Under the pieces are notes generated by a model. It did no database searches, was not told the origin of the DNA, and saw only the letters and a list, made by a program, of their open reading frames with translations. Made by a program: the position numbers and the translations under genes. Shown piece after piece: positions 36,561 through 48,562 of a stretch of DNA of 57,160 bases. How positions within the stretch are numbered: the stretch's first letter is position 1; each line of letters begins with the position of its first letter. The DNA comes from DAOUBA01 sp034432855 (GTDB taxonomy: Bacteria; Chloroflexota; Anaerolineae; B4-G1), in contig DAOUBA010000071.1 in NCBI GenBank assembly GCA_034432855.1, positions 1 through 57,160 of the forward strand, in the 5' to 3' direction.

Positions 36561-37402
36561 AGTTGTTTTTCGTACACAAAGCGGATGTTGGCCTCGTGAT
36601 AGCGCGCGGCGGTCGGATCGTCGAAACGCGGATAGTCGGGGTCGGCGACGGCCTCGTCGGCCGTATGCCCCTGGGCGATATGCTCGGCGGTGCGTGTCCA
36701 GGTGCCCTCCAGATAATCGCGCAAGGCGGCGACCTCGGGCTCGCCGCATAGCAGGCCGTGGCCGGGCACGATGGCCTGTGCGCCGAATTCGGGCAGCCGT
36801 CTGAGAGCAGCAATCCAGGCAGGTACGTCAGCGTCGAGAATGTACGGGTGGCGCCGCGCGAAGATGAGGTCACCCGCAAAGAGCACGCGCGCCTCCGGCA
36901 GCCAGACCACGCACGAGTCGGGCGTGTGACCGCCCAGATGGATGACCTCGATGCGCACCCTGCCAAACTTGAGGTCACGACGCTCGTCGAGAAGCGTTGT
37001 CGGCAAGGTCACACGCAGGCCGCTCAGTTTCTCGCGCGCTTCCCGCGCCCCGGCCGAGTCTTCTTTCTCGCGCGCGGCGATGAAGGCGGCGAGGGCCTGA
37101 GGACTCCACTCGCCGACCAGATTGGCCTCCATCCTCTCGCGGCACAGCCGGTGCGCCAGGATCGGACAAGCGAAGAGTTGATTGCCCCAGACGTGATCAG
37201 AGTGAAAGTGGGTGTTGATGACCAGGCGCACTATCGGGGCGGCGATCCCGGCAACATCGAGAAGCGCCTGCATGTCGGGTGGGGATTGAGTCGTGTCTAC
37301 AACGACGTCACCTCCGGCTGTATGGATCAGGCCGGCGTTGGCGGCGCCTTCATCGTAACGGATGAAGGCGGTCACACCGGGAGCAACTGTTACGAGTTCC
37401 AT
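36527..37402 (-). CDS. metallo-beta-lactamase-fold hydrolase
   Basis: Protein of 291 residues with the metal-binding motif THFHSDH (His65, His67, Asp69, His70), GGHTPDSCVVWL, VLFAGDLIFARRHP and VPGHG. A zinc- or iron-dependent cytosolic hydrolase of unknown substrate. GGAGGGG precedes the ATG. The last residues LTTKDTTDTKE are encoded by the inverted repeat. It overlaps the end of the permease gene by 13 bp. Confidence 0.92.
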   Translation of the reverse strand: MELVTVAPGVTAFIRYDEGAANAGLIHTAGGDVVVDTTQSPPDMQALLDVAGIAAPIVRLVINTHFHSDHVWGNQLFACPILAHRLCRERMEANLVGEWSPQALAAFIAAREKEDSAGAREAREKLSGLRVTLPTTLLDERRDLKFGRVRIEVIHLGGHTPDSCVVWLPEARVLFAGDLIFARRHPYILDADVPAWIAALRRLPEFGAQAIVPGHGLLCGEPEVAALRDYLEGTWTRTAEHIAQGHTADEAVADPDYPRFDDPTAARYHEANIRFVYEKQLTTKDTTDTKE

Positions 37403-39693
37403 ATCCCCTCCACCGGTATCTTGACATCGCCCTGGCGATGCCTTAATTGCGGGTTGGCGATCTCGTGCAGCCCACGCGCGATCAGGTAAAAGGCGGCGGC
37501 GAAGAGCGAGAGCGCTACCGAGGGCGGGACCAGCATGTGCCACTGCGTCCCGCTGCCCAGGGCATTGCTGTAAGTGAATGCCTGGTAGATCATCGCGCCC
37601 CAGTTCATATAGACCCGCGTCAGGCCGAAGAAGGCGATGAAGCCATCGGCGACGACGGCGCCGGTCACGGTGAGCATCATGTAGAGCGCCGCCATCGGCA
37701 GCATGTGGGGCACGAGGTGACGCAGGATGATGTGACGACTGCCGCTGCCTGCCACGCGCGCCGCCTCGATGAACGGCTTGTTTATGACTTTGAGCGCGTG
37801 GGATTTCATGACGATGGCCGCGCCGCCCAGGCCGGCCAGCAGCCCATAGATCAGCCCAAACCCCGTCGAGCCGAGTTCGCGGAAGCGCGCGCCGACGACG
37901 ACCATCACGAGCGGGGCCGGCGCCAGGAGCAGCACGTCGGCCAGGTGCGTGAGGAGCGTATCGGGGGCGCGCCCGTGCCAGTAGGCGGCGACCGCGCCGA
38001 CGGCGCTGCCGATGACGGCGGTGGTCGCCGCGGCGATGAGGCCGAGCGCAAAGGTGGGCGTGGTGGCCGCCAGCAGCATGCTCAGCACGTCGCGGCCCAG
38101 CACGTCGGTGCCCAGCAGGTGGCGGGCTGAGGGCTGCGAGGGGTGCTGAAAGATGTCCGCGTCGTAGCCGGTCTGAGGATCGTAGACGCTTCCAGGCCAG
38201 ACGGTGGCGATCAGGATGGGATGGGCGATGGCCATGAGGCCAAAGATAGCGACAAGCACCACACCGGCGGCGACCAGGCGGTTGCCGGTCAACATCTGCA
38301 CACCCTTCTTGACCCTGCGCCAATCGGACTGCGCCTGCAAGCGCAGGTGTCGCCAGCAGGCGGAGAACTGCTCGAGCAACGATCCGGTCTTGGTCGCTTT
38401 CCGGTCGAGTCCCCAACCGGCGGGCAGCCTGGGCTGCTTGCCGCGCTTGGCCCGTTGTCTCAACTTGTCTGGGCCGCGCCGCATCCCGCGCGCGCCGAAG
38501 CGGATGCGCGGGTCGAGATAGGCGTACATCACTTCCAGGAACAGGCGGGCGGCCATAAAGATCACGCCGACCAGGAGCAGCGTCCCCATGGCTACCGGGA
38601 TATCCTGTACAGATAGCGCCCCAAAGAGCAGCGTCCCCACGCCCAGCCAATAGACCTCTTGTGCCTGGAAATAGGTGCGGAACAGGTTTGCCGCGCCCAT
38701 GCCGCTAAAGCCGAACGAGTACTCGATAAAGACGAGGCCGGTGAGGAGGTAGGGCAGGCTGATGACCAGGCGGCTGAGGACCGGGAGCAAGGCGTTGCGC
38801 GCGGCGTGCCTGTCGCGTACCACGGCCTCGTCCAGGCCTTTGGCGCGGGCCGTCTGGACATAGTCTTCGTTCAGCGTGTCGCGCATGCTGGTCTGCATGA
38901 TCAGCATAATCTCGCCGAAGGTGAGCAGCACGTAAGAGGCGATGGGCAGGATGGCAAAGTAGAGGATGTCGAGCGATTGCGGGCCAAAGCCGCAGGCGAA
39001 CCACAGGCCGAGCGCGACGGCAGCCAGGAGGAGATACCAGGCCGGGCGCAGTCGCCGCCTGGTCATGCGCTTGGCCCGCCGGTTGGCGGCAACGGCGACC
39101 AGCACGAGGACGAGAACGGTGAGCATCATGAACCACATGACGGCCTGCGGCGATAGAGGGGAGGTTCGCCAGAGCGCCCGGCTGTAGGTGATGCCACTCA
39201 TCCGGCGCAGCAGATTGATGAGCGGGCCGAAGACGAGCAGCACCAGCCAGACCAGCCACGGTGGAAAGGTGGTATAGAGCAGGATGGCGCCGAACATCGA
39301 GCCGGTCGCCAGGCGACCCGCCTTGCCCCACACGGTCACCTTGCCCAGCCACTGGCCGAGCGCGAAGGCGATGGCGGTGCCGCTGACGAAGACGAGACAC
39401 GTTACCGGCAGCGCCGCCTGGAGGATCGCAAAGACCGGGGCGCCGCCGTAGGTCAGGCCCAGGTTGCCGCGGAAGAGATTGCGCAGCCAAACGAAGTAGC
39501 GCTGCCAGAGCGGCAGGTCGAGTCCCATCTCGTGGCGCATCTCGTCGAGTGCCGCCCGGCCCAATCCACTCATAGCGAACTGGCTCGCGTAATCGCCAGG
39601 TATGAGAATCTGGGTAGCAAAGAACATGATGGTCAGGAAGACGAACAGCGTGATCAGTCCCCACGCGGCGCGTCGCAGCAGAAAACGTATCAT
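37390..39693 (-). CDS. fused DppB-DppC-type peptide ABC permease
   Basis: Protein of 767 residues joining two permeases normally encoded separately. The N-terminal half (1-430) is DppB/OppB-like: IRFLLRRAAWGLITLFVF, DYVQTARAKGLDEAVV and EYSFGFSGMGAANLF. A basic linker around 430-480 leads to the DppC/OppC-like half: HLLGTDVLGRDVLSMLLAATT and FIEAARVAGSGSRHIILRHLVPH. The first half has an extra hydrophobic insertion near residues 165-260. No ATPase gene is adjacent. The start follows a GGCGGGAC sequence; an earlier in-frame start is less likely. Confidence 0.9.
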   Translation of the reverse strand: MIRFLLRRAAWGLITLFVFLTIMFFATQILIPGDYASQFAMSGLGRAALDEMRHEMGLDLPLWQRYFVWLRNLFRGNLGLTYGGAPVFAILQAALPVTCLVFVSGTAIAFALGQWLGKVTVWGKAGRLATGSMFGAILLYTTFPPWLVWLVLLVFGPLINLLRRMSGITYSRALWRTSPLSPQAVMWFMMLTVLVLVLVAVAANRRAKRMTRRRLRPAWYLLLAAVALGLWFACGFGPQSLDILYFAILPIASYVLLTFGEIMLIMQTSMRDTLNEDYVQTARAKGLDEAVVRDRHAARNALLPVLSRLVISLPYLLTGLVFIEYSFGFSGMGAANLFRTYFQAQEVYWLGVGTLLFGALSVQDIPVAMGTLLLVGVIFMAARLFLEVMYAYLDPRIRFGARGMRRGPDKLRQRAKRGKQPRLPAGWGLDRKATKTGSLLEQFSACWRHLRLQAQSDWRRVKKGVQMLTGNRLVAAGVVLVAIFGLMAIAHPILIATVWPGSVYDPQTGYDADIFQHPSQPSARHLLGTDVLGRDVLSMLLAATTPTFALGLIAAATTAVIGSAVGAVAAYWHGRAPDTLLTHLADVLLLAPAPLVMVVVGARFRELGSTGFGLIYGLLAGLGGAAIVMKSHALKVINKPFIEAARVAGSGSRHIILRHLVPHMLPMAALYMMLTVTGAVVADGFIAFFGLTRVYMNWGAMIYQAFTYSNALGSGTQWHMLVPPSVALSLFAAAFYLIARGLHEIANPQLRHRQGDVKIPVEGIWNS

Positions 39694-39731
39694 AGTGTCT
39701 GTCCCGCCGGTCAACACATTTATGAACCATC

Positions 39732-40854
39732 CTACCTCAGCGGCGAACCGGCGAGGCCGGGCGTGCCGTTTGCGCCGATCCGATACCAGTACAGCGGTGC
39801 AGTCTCCCAATTGTGTTCTCTGTCGAAGGCGATGTGACCCAGGAGGCCGTCGCGCTCGACCGTCGCCAATGCTGCCGCGATTCCGGCGCGTGAAGGCGCC
39901 CCATGCGCAGCAATATCCCGCTCCAGCGCCTCCAACACGACCCAGGTCGCTTCATAGGCCGGCAATGCCAACGGCCCCGGCGGCGACACGTGCGGCCCCA
40001 GCGACCGATAGGCGACGATGAAATCTGCCGTGCCGGGCATGTCCGTTGGGAAAGGATACGGCGTGACGAACCAGGCGTTCTCGGCAGACTCGCCCGCTAC
40101 GGCAGCAAAGTCGGCAGCAGCCAATTCCGGCCCGCCCAAAAAGTTCCCCCCCCAACCCGCCTCGTGCAGCGCCATGAGCACCTCACCCGCGGTTACGGGA
40201 TCGGCGTCGCAGATCACCATGCCCGCGCCGGAGTCCAACGTCGCCTGTAGCCAACCCGGATCGCGGAGGGAAACAGCCAATGAGACCCGCCCGACCAACA
40301 GCGCACTCAGTGGCCCACCGTCACTCAGCAGAGCCACGCCGTCACCTCCGGTACGCTGCCACAACGCCTCGGCCAGTGCCTCACCCGTGGGACCCAGCCG
40401 ATACACCGTTGCTTCCCCACGAGTGAGCGCCGGGTCGAACGCCGCCGGGGCCACCAATGGGATGCCCGCCTCCGCATAGGCGTCCAACGCCGCAGCGGTC
40501 GCCTGCTCGCGGAAGTGGCCGATGGCGGCGACGACTTGGGGGTCTACAGCCAGTTTTCGCGCCTGCTCGACCGCCATCGCCGGATCGCCTCCGTCGTCGT
40601 AGGCCGCCAACTCGACGTTATACCCCCCCACTCCACCGGCAGCGTTGGCCTCGCGCAGCGCCAGCCGCACGGCGTAGATCACGTCGTAGCCCACGTAGCG
40701 GTAGCGCCCCTCGAACGGGGCCACCAGGCCGATCTTGACGGTAGGGCGGACGGCGCCGGGGACGTGGCATGCGGTCAACAGAAATACGCAATACGCAATG
40801 CGTAATACGTAATACGTGACACGTGATGCGTGATGCGTGATGCGTGATGCGTGA
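39732..40854 (-). CDS. branched-chain amino-acid-type ABC substrate-binding lipoprotein
   Basis: The mature protein of about 350 residues is a type I periplasmic-binding fold: IGLVAPFEGRYRYVGYDVIYAVRLALREAN, VVAAIGHFREQATAAALDAYAEAGIPLVAP and YEATWVVLEALERDI. A lipobox LLTAC is preceded by hydrophobic YYVLRIAYCVF. That signal peptide is encoded by a heptamer microsatellite in which no in-frame ATG, GTG or TTG occurs between the mltG stop and CTG-TTG at the lipobox, so the true start cannot be assigned and the upper coordinate is only the open-frame limit. Confidence 0.8.
40788..40854. repeat. heptamer microsatellite between mltG and the binding-protein gene
   Basis: On the minus strand, four ACGCATC units followed by ACGTATT- and GCGTATT-type units. 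It forms the signal-peptide coding region of the binding lipoprotein. Confidence 0.9.
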
Positions 40855-42000
40855 CTAGGGCACCTCGCCACCGCACAGCGCATAGTTGGCATTGTGCTCT
40901 TCCGCAGTTCTGGCAAAGAGGTGGCTGCCGTCGTTCCTGGTGCAGTCGGCGAGGAAGAAGTAGTAATCGGTTTGGGCGGGGTTGGCAGTCGCCTGGATCG
41001 AGGCAAGGCCGGGGCTGCAGATCGGGCCTGGCGGCAGACCCAGGTTGCGGTACGTGTTGTAGGGCGAATCCGCTTCCGTCTGTTCCAGCGTGAACGACGG
41101 CCACCAGTCGGCCGGAGTGCCCAGGGCGTATTGCACCGTAGGGCAGGCGGCGAGATACCAGCCATCGTTGAGCCGGTTGTAGTAGACCCCGGCAATGATC
41201 GGGCGCTCAACGTCCAATATCGCCTCACGCTCGACGATAGACGCCAGCGTGACCAACTGGTAGACATTCAGGCCATGGCTCGCCGCCGCCGCGCGCATCT
41301 GAGACGTGACCCGCGCATCGAAGGTCTCCAGCATGCGGCTCAGCACATCCAGCGCCGTGGGGTTTTCCGGTAGCCGGTAGGTATCAGGGAACAAAAAGCC
41401 CTCCAACGTCGCACCCGTCGGCAGATCGGACAGGAAACTGTAGGAGAGGCCGGCATCGCGCCAGCCGGTCGTCGCCAGCGCCAGGAATTCGGCCTGGGGG
41501 ATACCGGCCTGCTGCTCGACCGCTGCGGCGACCTGCTCCAGGCGCAGCCCTTCCCGAATGGCAATCACCTGCTCCGGACGCGCTGCATGCTGCAATGCTT
41601 TGGCGATCTGGGGGATCGTCATCGTCTGGCGCAGGGTGAACTCGCCGGCCTCGATGCCCGCGTCGAGGCCGTGATACTGCACGTAGCGGCGAAACAGTTC
41701 CGCGTCGGAGACCAGGCCCGCTTGCTTCAGCCGTTCGGCGATCTGGGCCACCGTCTCCCCCGGCTCGACGATGAAGGCGACGGGCGTGTCGTCGGACCCG
41801 GCCGGCTGTTCCAGTTGATCGGCGTTCGCCTGCAGGTAGGCCTCGAGCAACATCCGCTCCGGCGAAGGCCCGCAAAGGCTGATGGAGATGCTGCCACCGC
41901 TGGAGCTGGAGCGCCCCAGGAACCAGACGACGCTACACACGGCGCCTACGATCGCGATCAGCGCCACCAGGAAGGCAAGAACCCTACCGGCATTCTTCAT
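40855..42000 (-). CDS. mltG: endolytic murein transglycosylase MltG
   Basis: Protein of 381 residues that cleaves nascent glycan strands. It has an N-terminal membrane anchor, a LysM-like region (FIVEPGETVAQIAERLKQAGLV) and the YceG domain with LEGFLFPDTYRLP, the catalytic glutamate in LASIVEREA and RPIIAGVYYNRLNDG. The ATG overlaps ruvX by 17 bp, a pairing common in bacteria. Confidence 0.95.
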   Translation of the reverse strand: MKNAGRVLAFLVALIAIVGAVCSVVWFLGRSSSSGGSISISLCGPSPERMLLEAYLQANADQLEQPAGSDDTPVAFIVEPGETVAQIAERLKQAGLVSDAELFRRYVQYHGLDAGIEAGEFTLRQTMTIPQIAKALQHAARPEQVIAIREGLRLEQVAAAVEQQAGIPQAEFLALATTGWRDAGLSYSFLSDLPTGATLEGFLFPDTYRLPENPTALDVLSRMLETFDARVTSQMRAAAASHGLNVYQLVTLASIVEREAILDVERPIIAGVYYNRLNDGWYLAACPTVQYALGTPADWWPSFTLEQTEADSPYNTYRNLGLPPGPICSPGLASIQATANPAQTDYYFFLADCTRNDGSHLFARTAEEHNANYALCGGEVP

Positions 42001-42451
42001 GTCTACTCCTCACGCAACGCGATATAGAATCACGTCTACTGTCCAGGTAACTCTGCAAGATCACGGCAGCGGCAATCGCGTCCAGGTCGCCGGCAGCACG
42101 GGCGCGGCGCCGCTGCTTTTCGCTGCGGCTCTGACGCAGAATCTCTTCGGCCTCCGTTGTCGTGTACCGCTCATCCCAGAGGACGACGGGGATGGGCAGA
42201 TGGACAGCCAGCGCCTCCGCATAACGGGCGGTCCGTCGCGCCTGCGGGCCCTCGTTGCCGTCCAGGCCGAGCGGGCGGCCGACCACCACCAGTTCGGCGT
42301 GCTCCTCGGCCACGAGTGCAGTGATGGCGGCGAAATCCTCCTCACGAGAGCCACGCGCCAGCGTCCGTAGCGGGCGTGCCAGAGTACCGGTCGGGTCGCT
42401 CACTGCAACACCGATGCGCCGCTCGCCCACGTCTAGCGCAAGAATCCGCAT
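41984..42451 (-). CDS. ruvX: Holliday junction resolvase-like RuvX/YqgF
   Basis: RNase-H-fold protein of 155 residues: MRILALDVGERRIGVAVSD with the catalytic aspartate, VVVGRPLGLDGNEG, VVLWDERYTTTEAE and a final DAIAAAVILQSYLD. The family is linked to pre-16S rRNA processing and to recombination. The last 20 residues extend over the mltG start. Confidence 0.94.
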   Translation of the reverse strand: MRILALDVGERRIGVAVSDPTGTLARPLRTLARGSREEDFAAITALVAEEHAELVVVGRPLGLDGNEGPQARRTARYAEALAVHLPIPVVLWDERYTTTEAEEILRQSRSEKQRRRARAAGDLDAIAAAVILQSYLDSRRDSISRCVRSRHEECR

Positions 42452-42454
42452 GCT

Positions 42455-44032
42455 CTATCTCATCGCAGAGACAGCCTGACCTGCCTGTTCCCGGGGCACA
42501 ACCTGCACCCGAATACGCAATGCCAGAAGCGGCATGCGCTCCAACCACTTCAGGCTCTCCGGCCACTCCGGCCAGAGCGCGATCTGCGGGTCCTCGGCCA
42601 GCGGGAAGGTCGCCTGCAACCGCTCGCGGGCGACAGACAGGGGTTGCCCACGCACGAGCGCAACCGCTTCGCCGGGATTGATCATCACGGCGGCATAGCC
42701 GTGCGCGGTAACGAAGAAAGTGTACAGGCCGGGTCCCACATCCTCCTCGGCAACCTCACCCAGTTCGTAGTACGCATCTACCAACTGATGCCCTGGTGGC
42801 AGGCTACGCGTCAACACATTGTAGGCTACCGTTCTGGCGTTGCCCACGTCCACTTTCAGGCCGCGCACCAGCACGCGCATGTTGAGGCCCACCTTGTCGG
42901 CCTGCTCGCCGATGAAGCGATTGTACGCCTGCTTGGGCACTGCCTCGATACGGAGCGAGTCGCGCAGGAGGATCTCGGTCGCTCCCACCAGATCGCTCGC
43001 CCCAATCTCGCTATACGCCTGGTCGAGCAACTGGCGCATCAACTGCAAACGCAGCCGATCATAATCGGCCTGGACAACGGTACGCGCTTCTCTGACTTCT
43101 GCGCCCCCGGTCGGCTCCGGGTTGATCACCCGCAGCGCATAAGCCGCCACCCCCTCCACCTGGTTGATCTCGAAGGCGCCCACGTTGCCTACGTCTTCAT
43201 CCAGCGATTCGACCGGGGCAGAGGCCTGGCCCAAAGCCGGTACGAGGACATCGGCGGTGGTGCGGAAACGCACCGGGTAACTGGTAGAGGACGTGCGCAC
43301 GACCGTCCCAACCGGCACCGTGTAATCCTGTGTCAGCAGATTGGTGAATAGCACCGTTCCGGTTGACCGGCCCAGGATGACACCCGTGACGCCGGTTGTC
43401 TCGGTTTCGGCATAACCTTCGACCTCGACGCCGACCCACCACCCCGGAATCGTGCGGGCCGCCAGGTCAACCTCGCCTTCAGCACCGGTCTCCACCGGGA
43501 TCACCGAGACTGGCGTGATGACGGAGAACTCTCTGCCCGCCGGGATCAGCGTAACCGAGCCACTGGGCATGACGATGTAGGCACTCGCCAGCAGAATCGC
43601 CAGCGCGAGCAAGAACGCAAGTACACGCAGCCCCAGGCCGGTCCACCTGATCCACCGGGCGCGGGGCCGCGCCGGACGCGGACGAAGGCTGACATCCGCA
43701 TCGTACCAATGACGGGGCGGTGGTTTCACCTGTCGAGGAGAACGGCCACGCCACTTGCTGGCCTGCTGCGCCTCTCTGACGCTGGGGAAGGCCGCGAAGC
43801 CACGTTCACGGGCGATCTGCCGTCGCTCCGGGTCGGTCGAGACAATGGCGACCTCAAGTTGACGCTGCTCGGCCTCGCGTCTCAGGAGATCAAAGTCCAG
43901 GCTGCGCGAGAGGAAACGCATGTCCCATGGCAGGACGAGCGCCACTCGCTTCCCATCCACCCAACTGAGCCGATGGCGGACGGAGGCGAGGTCATCGTGG
44001 GATTGGAGTTCTATGACAGTACAATCGGCCAT
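42455..44032 (-). CDS. membrane-anchored baseplate J/gp47-like protein
   Basis: Protein of 525 residues. The first 125 residues form a cytosolic, Rossmann-like part (VALVLPWDMRFLSRSLDFDLLRREAEQRQLEVAIVSTDPERRQIARERGF), then a membrane helix (about 138-156), then an external region resembling baseplate J/gp47: GTVLFTNLLTQDYTVPVGTVVRTSSTSYPVRFRT. Phage baseplate J builds tail wedges; membrane-anchored relatives are common in Chloroflexota and have no assigned function. It ends 3 bp before ruvX. Confidence 0.75.
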   Translation of the reverse strand: MADCTVIELQSHDDLASVRHRLSWVDGKRVALVLPWDMRFLSRSLDFDLLRREAEQRQLEVAIVSTDPERRQIARERGFAAFPSVREAQQASKWRGRSPRQVKPPPRHWYDADVSLRPRPARPRARWIRWTGLGLRVLAFLLALAILLASAYIVMPSGSVTLIPAGREFSVITPVSVIPVETGAEGEVDLAARTIPGWWVGVEVEGYAETETTGVTGVILGRSTGTVLFTNLLTQDYTVPVGTVVRTSSTSYPVRFRTTADVLVPALGQASAPVESLDEDVGNVGAFEINQVEGVAAYALRVINPEPTGGAEVREARTVVQADYDRLRLQLMRQLLDQAYSEIGASDLVGATEILLRDSLRIEAVPKQAYNRFIGEQADKVGLNMRVLVRGLKVDVGNARTVAYNVLTRSLPPGHQLVDAYYELGEVAEEDVGPGLYTFFVTAHGYAAVMINPGEAVALVRGQPLSVARERLQATFPLAEDPQIALWPEWPESLKWLERMPLLALRIRVQVVPREQAGQAVSAMR

Positions 44033-44045
44033 TCAACGATAAGGA

Positions 44046-44154
44046 TGCAGGATGCAAGATGCAGGTATTTTCCTGCCTCTTGCCTCCTGCCTCTTGCCTC
44101 CTGCCTCTTGCTTCCTGCCTCTTGCTTCCTGCCTCTTGCTTCCTGCCTCTTGCC
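44046..44154. repeat. CCTGCCTCTTG microsatellite
   Basis: About eight tandem variants of CCTGCCTCTTG / CTTCCTGCCTCTTG preceded by ATGCAGGATGCAAG units fill the gap between alaS and the baseplate-J-like gene, ending directly at the alaS stop. Confidence 0.9.
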
Positions 44155-46908
<2,754 letters not shown>

Positions 46909-46941
46909 GTCACGTGACTCGCTCTCTTAAGGGTGGGCGGT

Positions 46942-46970
46942 ATTGTAGCCGGAAGAATGCAATCTGTCAA
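46942..46970 (-). promoter_or_regulatory. alaS promoter
   Basis: On the minus strand TTGACA (46970-46965), 17 bp, TACAAT (46947-46942). The leader is only about 30 bases, too short for a T-box. Confidence 0.85.
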
Positions 46971-47047
46971 CTGCTTTCGGTCTCAATTGTAGCGGCGGGG
47001 TGACCCCACCCCCACATCGGTCATTTCCCCAAAAAGGGCTGTTCGAT

Positions 47048-47053
47048 TATACT
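47048..47053 (+). promoter_or_regulatory. -10 box of a probable leaderless promoter
   Basis: TATACT ends 9 bp before the ATG at 47063, and there is no ribosome-binding site. The -35 region (TTCCCC) is poor. Confidence 0.5.
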
Positions 47054-47062
47054 TGCCCTCAA

Positions 47063-48562
47063 ATGCCCGAGAAAACCGCGATCATCATCGGCGCGGGCAT
47101 AGCCGGGCTTGCGACCGGTATCTATGCCCAGATGAACGGCTACCGCACGCACATCTTCGAGCAGCACACGCTTCCCGGCGGCGTCTGCACGGCCTGGAAA
47201 CGGGGAGGCTATACGCTCGACGGATGCATTCACTTCCTGATGGGCTGCCACCCGGAGCGGGCGTTCTACCGGCTCTACCACGAGGTCGGCGCGCTGGCAG
47301 GGAACCGCCTGATTCGCGCCGAACACTACCTGCACTTTTTCGACGAATCCAGCGGGCGCGAACTGCAGATCACGCGCGACCTGGAGCGATTGGCGCAGGA
47401 CCTGCAGGCCCTCGCGCCGGCCGATACCGGCGTCATCGGGCCGTTCATCGCGGGCATCCGCGCCATGCAAGGGTTCGACGTGGACGTGGCGCAGGCCCGC
47501 TTGCTGATGCGCCCCATCCCTGCCCCCGGACATCTCTGGAACGCACGGCATCTAGTCCGGCACTTTGCCCGCAACCGCGTGTCGCTGGAAACGTTCAGCA
47601 GGCGCGTACGCGACCCCTTCGTGAGTTGGGCATTGGGCAACCTGTTTGTGCCGGAGGCCCCCGTGCCGTTCATCTTCGCTGTACTTGCCCAGTTGACGAC
47701 GGGCGAATTGGCCGTGGTGGAAGGGGGCTCGCTGAACTTTTCTCTGGCGACGGCACGGCGGTACCAGGAACTGGATGGACAGATCACCACCGCAGCCCAC
47801 GTCGAGAAAATCCTGGTGGAGGACGACCGGGCAGTAGGGGTGCAACTGCGCGATGGACGTGAACACCGTGCCGACCTGGTGATCTCCGCTGCGGACGGCC
47901 ATAGCACGATCTTTGGACTGCTCGGTGGCCGGTACGCGAGCCGCCGGATTCGCGCGCGGTATGAGCGGTGGCCGCTGTTTGCCCCGTTGCTGCTGATCAG
48001 TTATGGCGTGGCGCGCCAGTTTCCCGCCGTGCCACCGACGCGCGTCGTCCGGCTCGAACATCCGCTCATCATCGCCGACCGGACGGAGCGGCGGCTGATC
48101 TTGCGCGTCTTCAACTACGACGACTCTTTGGCCCCAGCGGGCAAGACGGTGGTGCAGGTCTATATCCAGACGGACTATGACTGGTGGGAAACGTTGCACA
48201 ACGAGCGTGCCCGCTACGAGGCGGAAAAGGCGCGCGTCGCAGCAGACGTGCTGAATCGCCTGGAGCCCCACCTGCCGGGCATCCGGGCCGCCGTCGAAGT
48301 CACAGACGTCGCCACGCCGCATACGTTCTATCACTACACGCGCAACTATCGCGGCGCGTTCGAGGGCTGGCTGGTCACGCCCGAGACGATCCGGTTTTCG
48401 CTGGAAAAGACGCTGCCCGGCCTGCGCGATTTCTACATGATCGGACAATGGACCGAACCCGGCGGCGGCATCCCGCCCGTGATTGACGCGGCGCGGCGCT
48501 TCGTGCAGATGCTCTGCCGGCGGGACGGGAAACGATTCGAGGTTGAGGGGAGATCGCTATGA
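47063..48562 (+). CDS. CrtI-like NAD(P)/FAD-dependent oxidoreductase (paralog of 9411-10931)
   Basis: Protein of 499 residues with GAGIAG at 10-15, PGGVCTAWKRGGYTLDGCIHF, LVISAADGHSTIFGLLGG and the C-terminal FYMIGQWTEPGGGIPP. Nearly collinear with the protein at 9411-10931. It overlaps the following CrtI-type gene by 4 bp (ATGA), so both are made together and probably act on related isoprenoid or lipid substrates. An upstream in-frame start is out of place with the -10 box at 47048. Confidence 0.9.
   Translation: MPEKTAIIIGAGIAGLATGIYAQMNGYRTHIFEQHTLPGGVCTAWKRGGYTLDGCIHFLMGCHPERAFYRLYHEVGALAGNRLIRAEHYLHFFDESSGRELQITRDLERLAQDLQALAPADTGVIGPFIAGIRAMQGFDVDVAQARLLMRPIPAPGHLWNARHLVRHFARNRVSLETFSRRVRDPFVSWALGNLFVPEAPVPFIFAVLAQLTTGELAVVEGGSLNFSLATARRYQELDGQITTAAHVEKILVEDDRAVGVQLRDGREHRADLVISAADGHSTIFGLLGGRYASRRIRARYERWPLFAPLLLISYGVARQFPAVPPTRVVRLEHPLIIADRTERRLILRVFNYDDSLAPAGKTVVQVYIQTDYDWWETLHNERARYEAEKARVAADVLNRLEPHLPGIRAAVEVTDVATPHTFYHYTRNYRGAFEGWLVTPETIRFSLEKTLPGLRDFYMIGQWTEPGGGIPPVIDAARRFVQMLCRRDGKRFEVEGRSL

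Noticed and set aside
40788..40854. Heptamer array as a CRISPR array
   Set aside because: Units are 7 bp with no spacers and no cas genes are present in the window.
42455..44032. Prophage tail region, because of the baseplate-J-like domain
   Set aside because: No other phage genes are near; the protein has a membrane helix and lies in a mltG-ruvX cluster.
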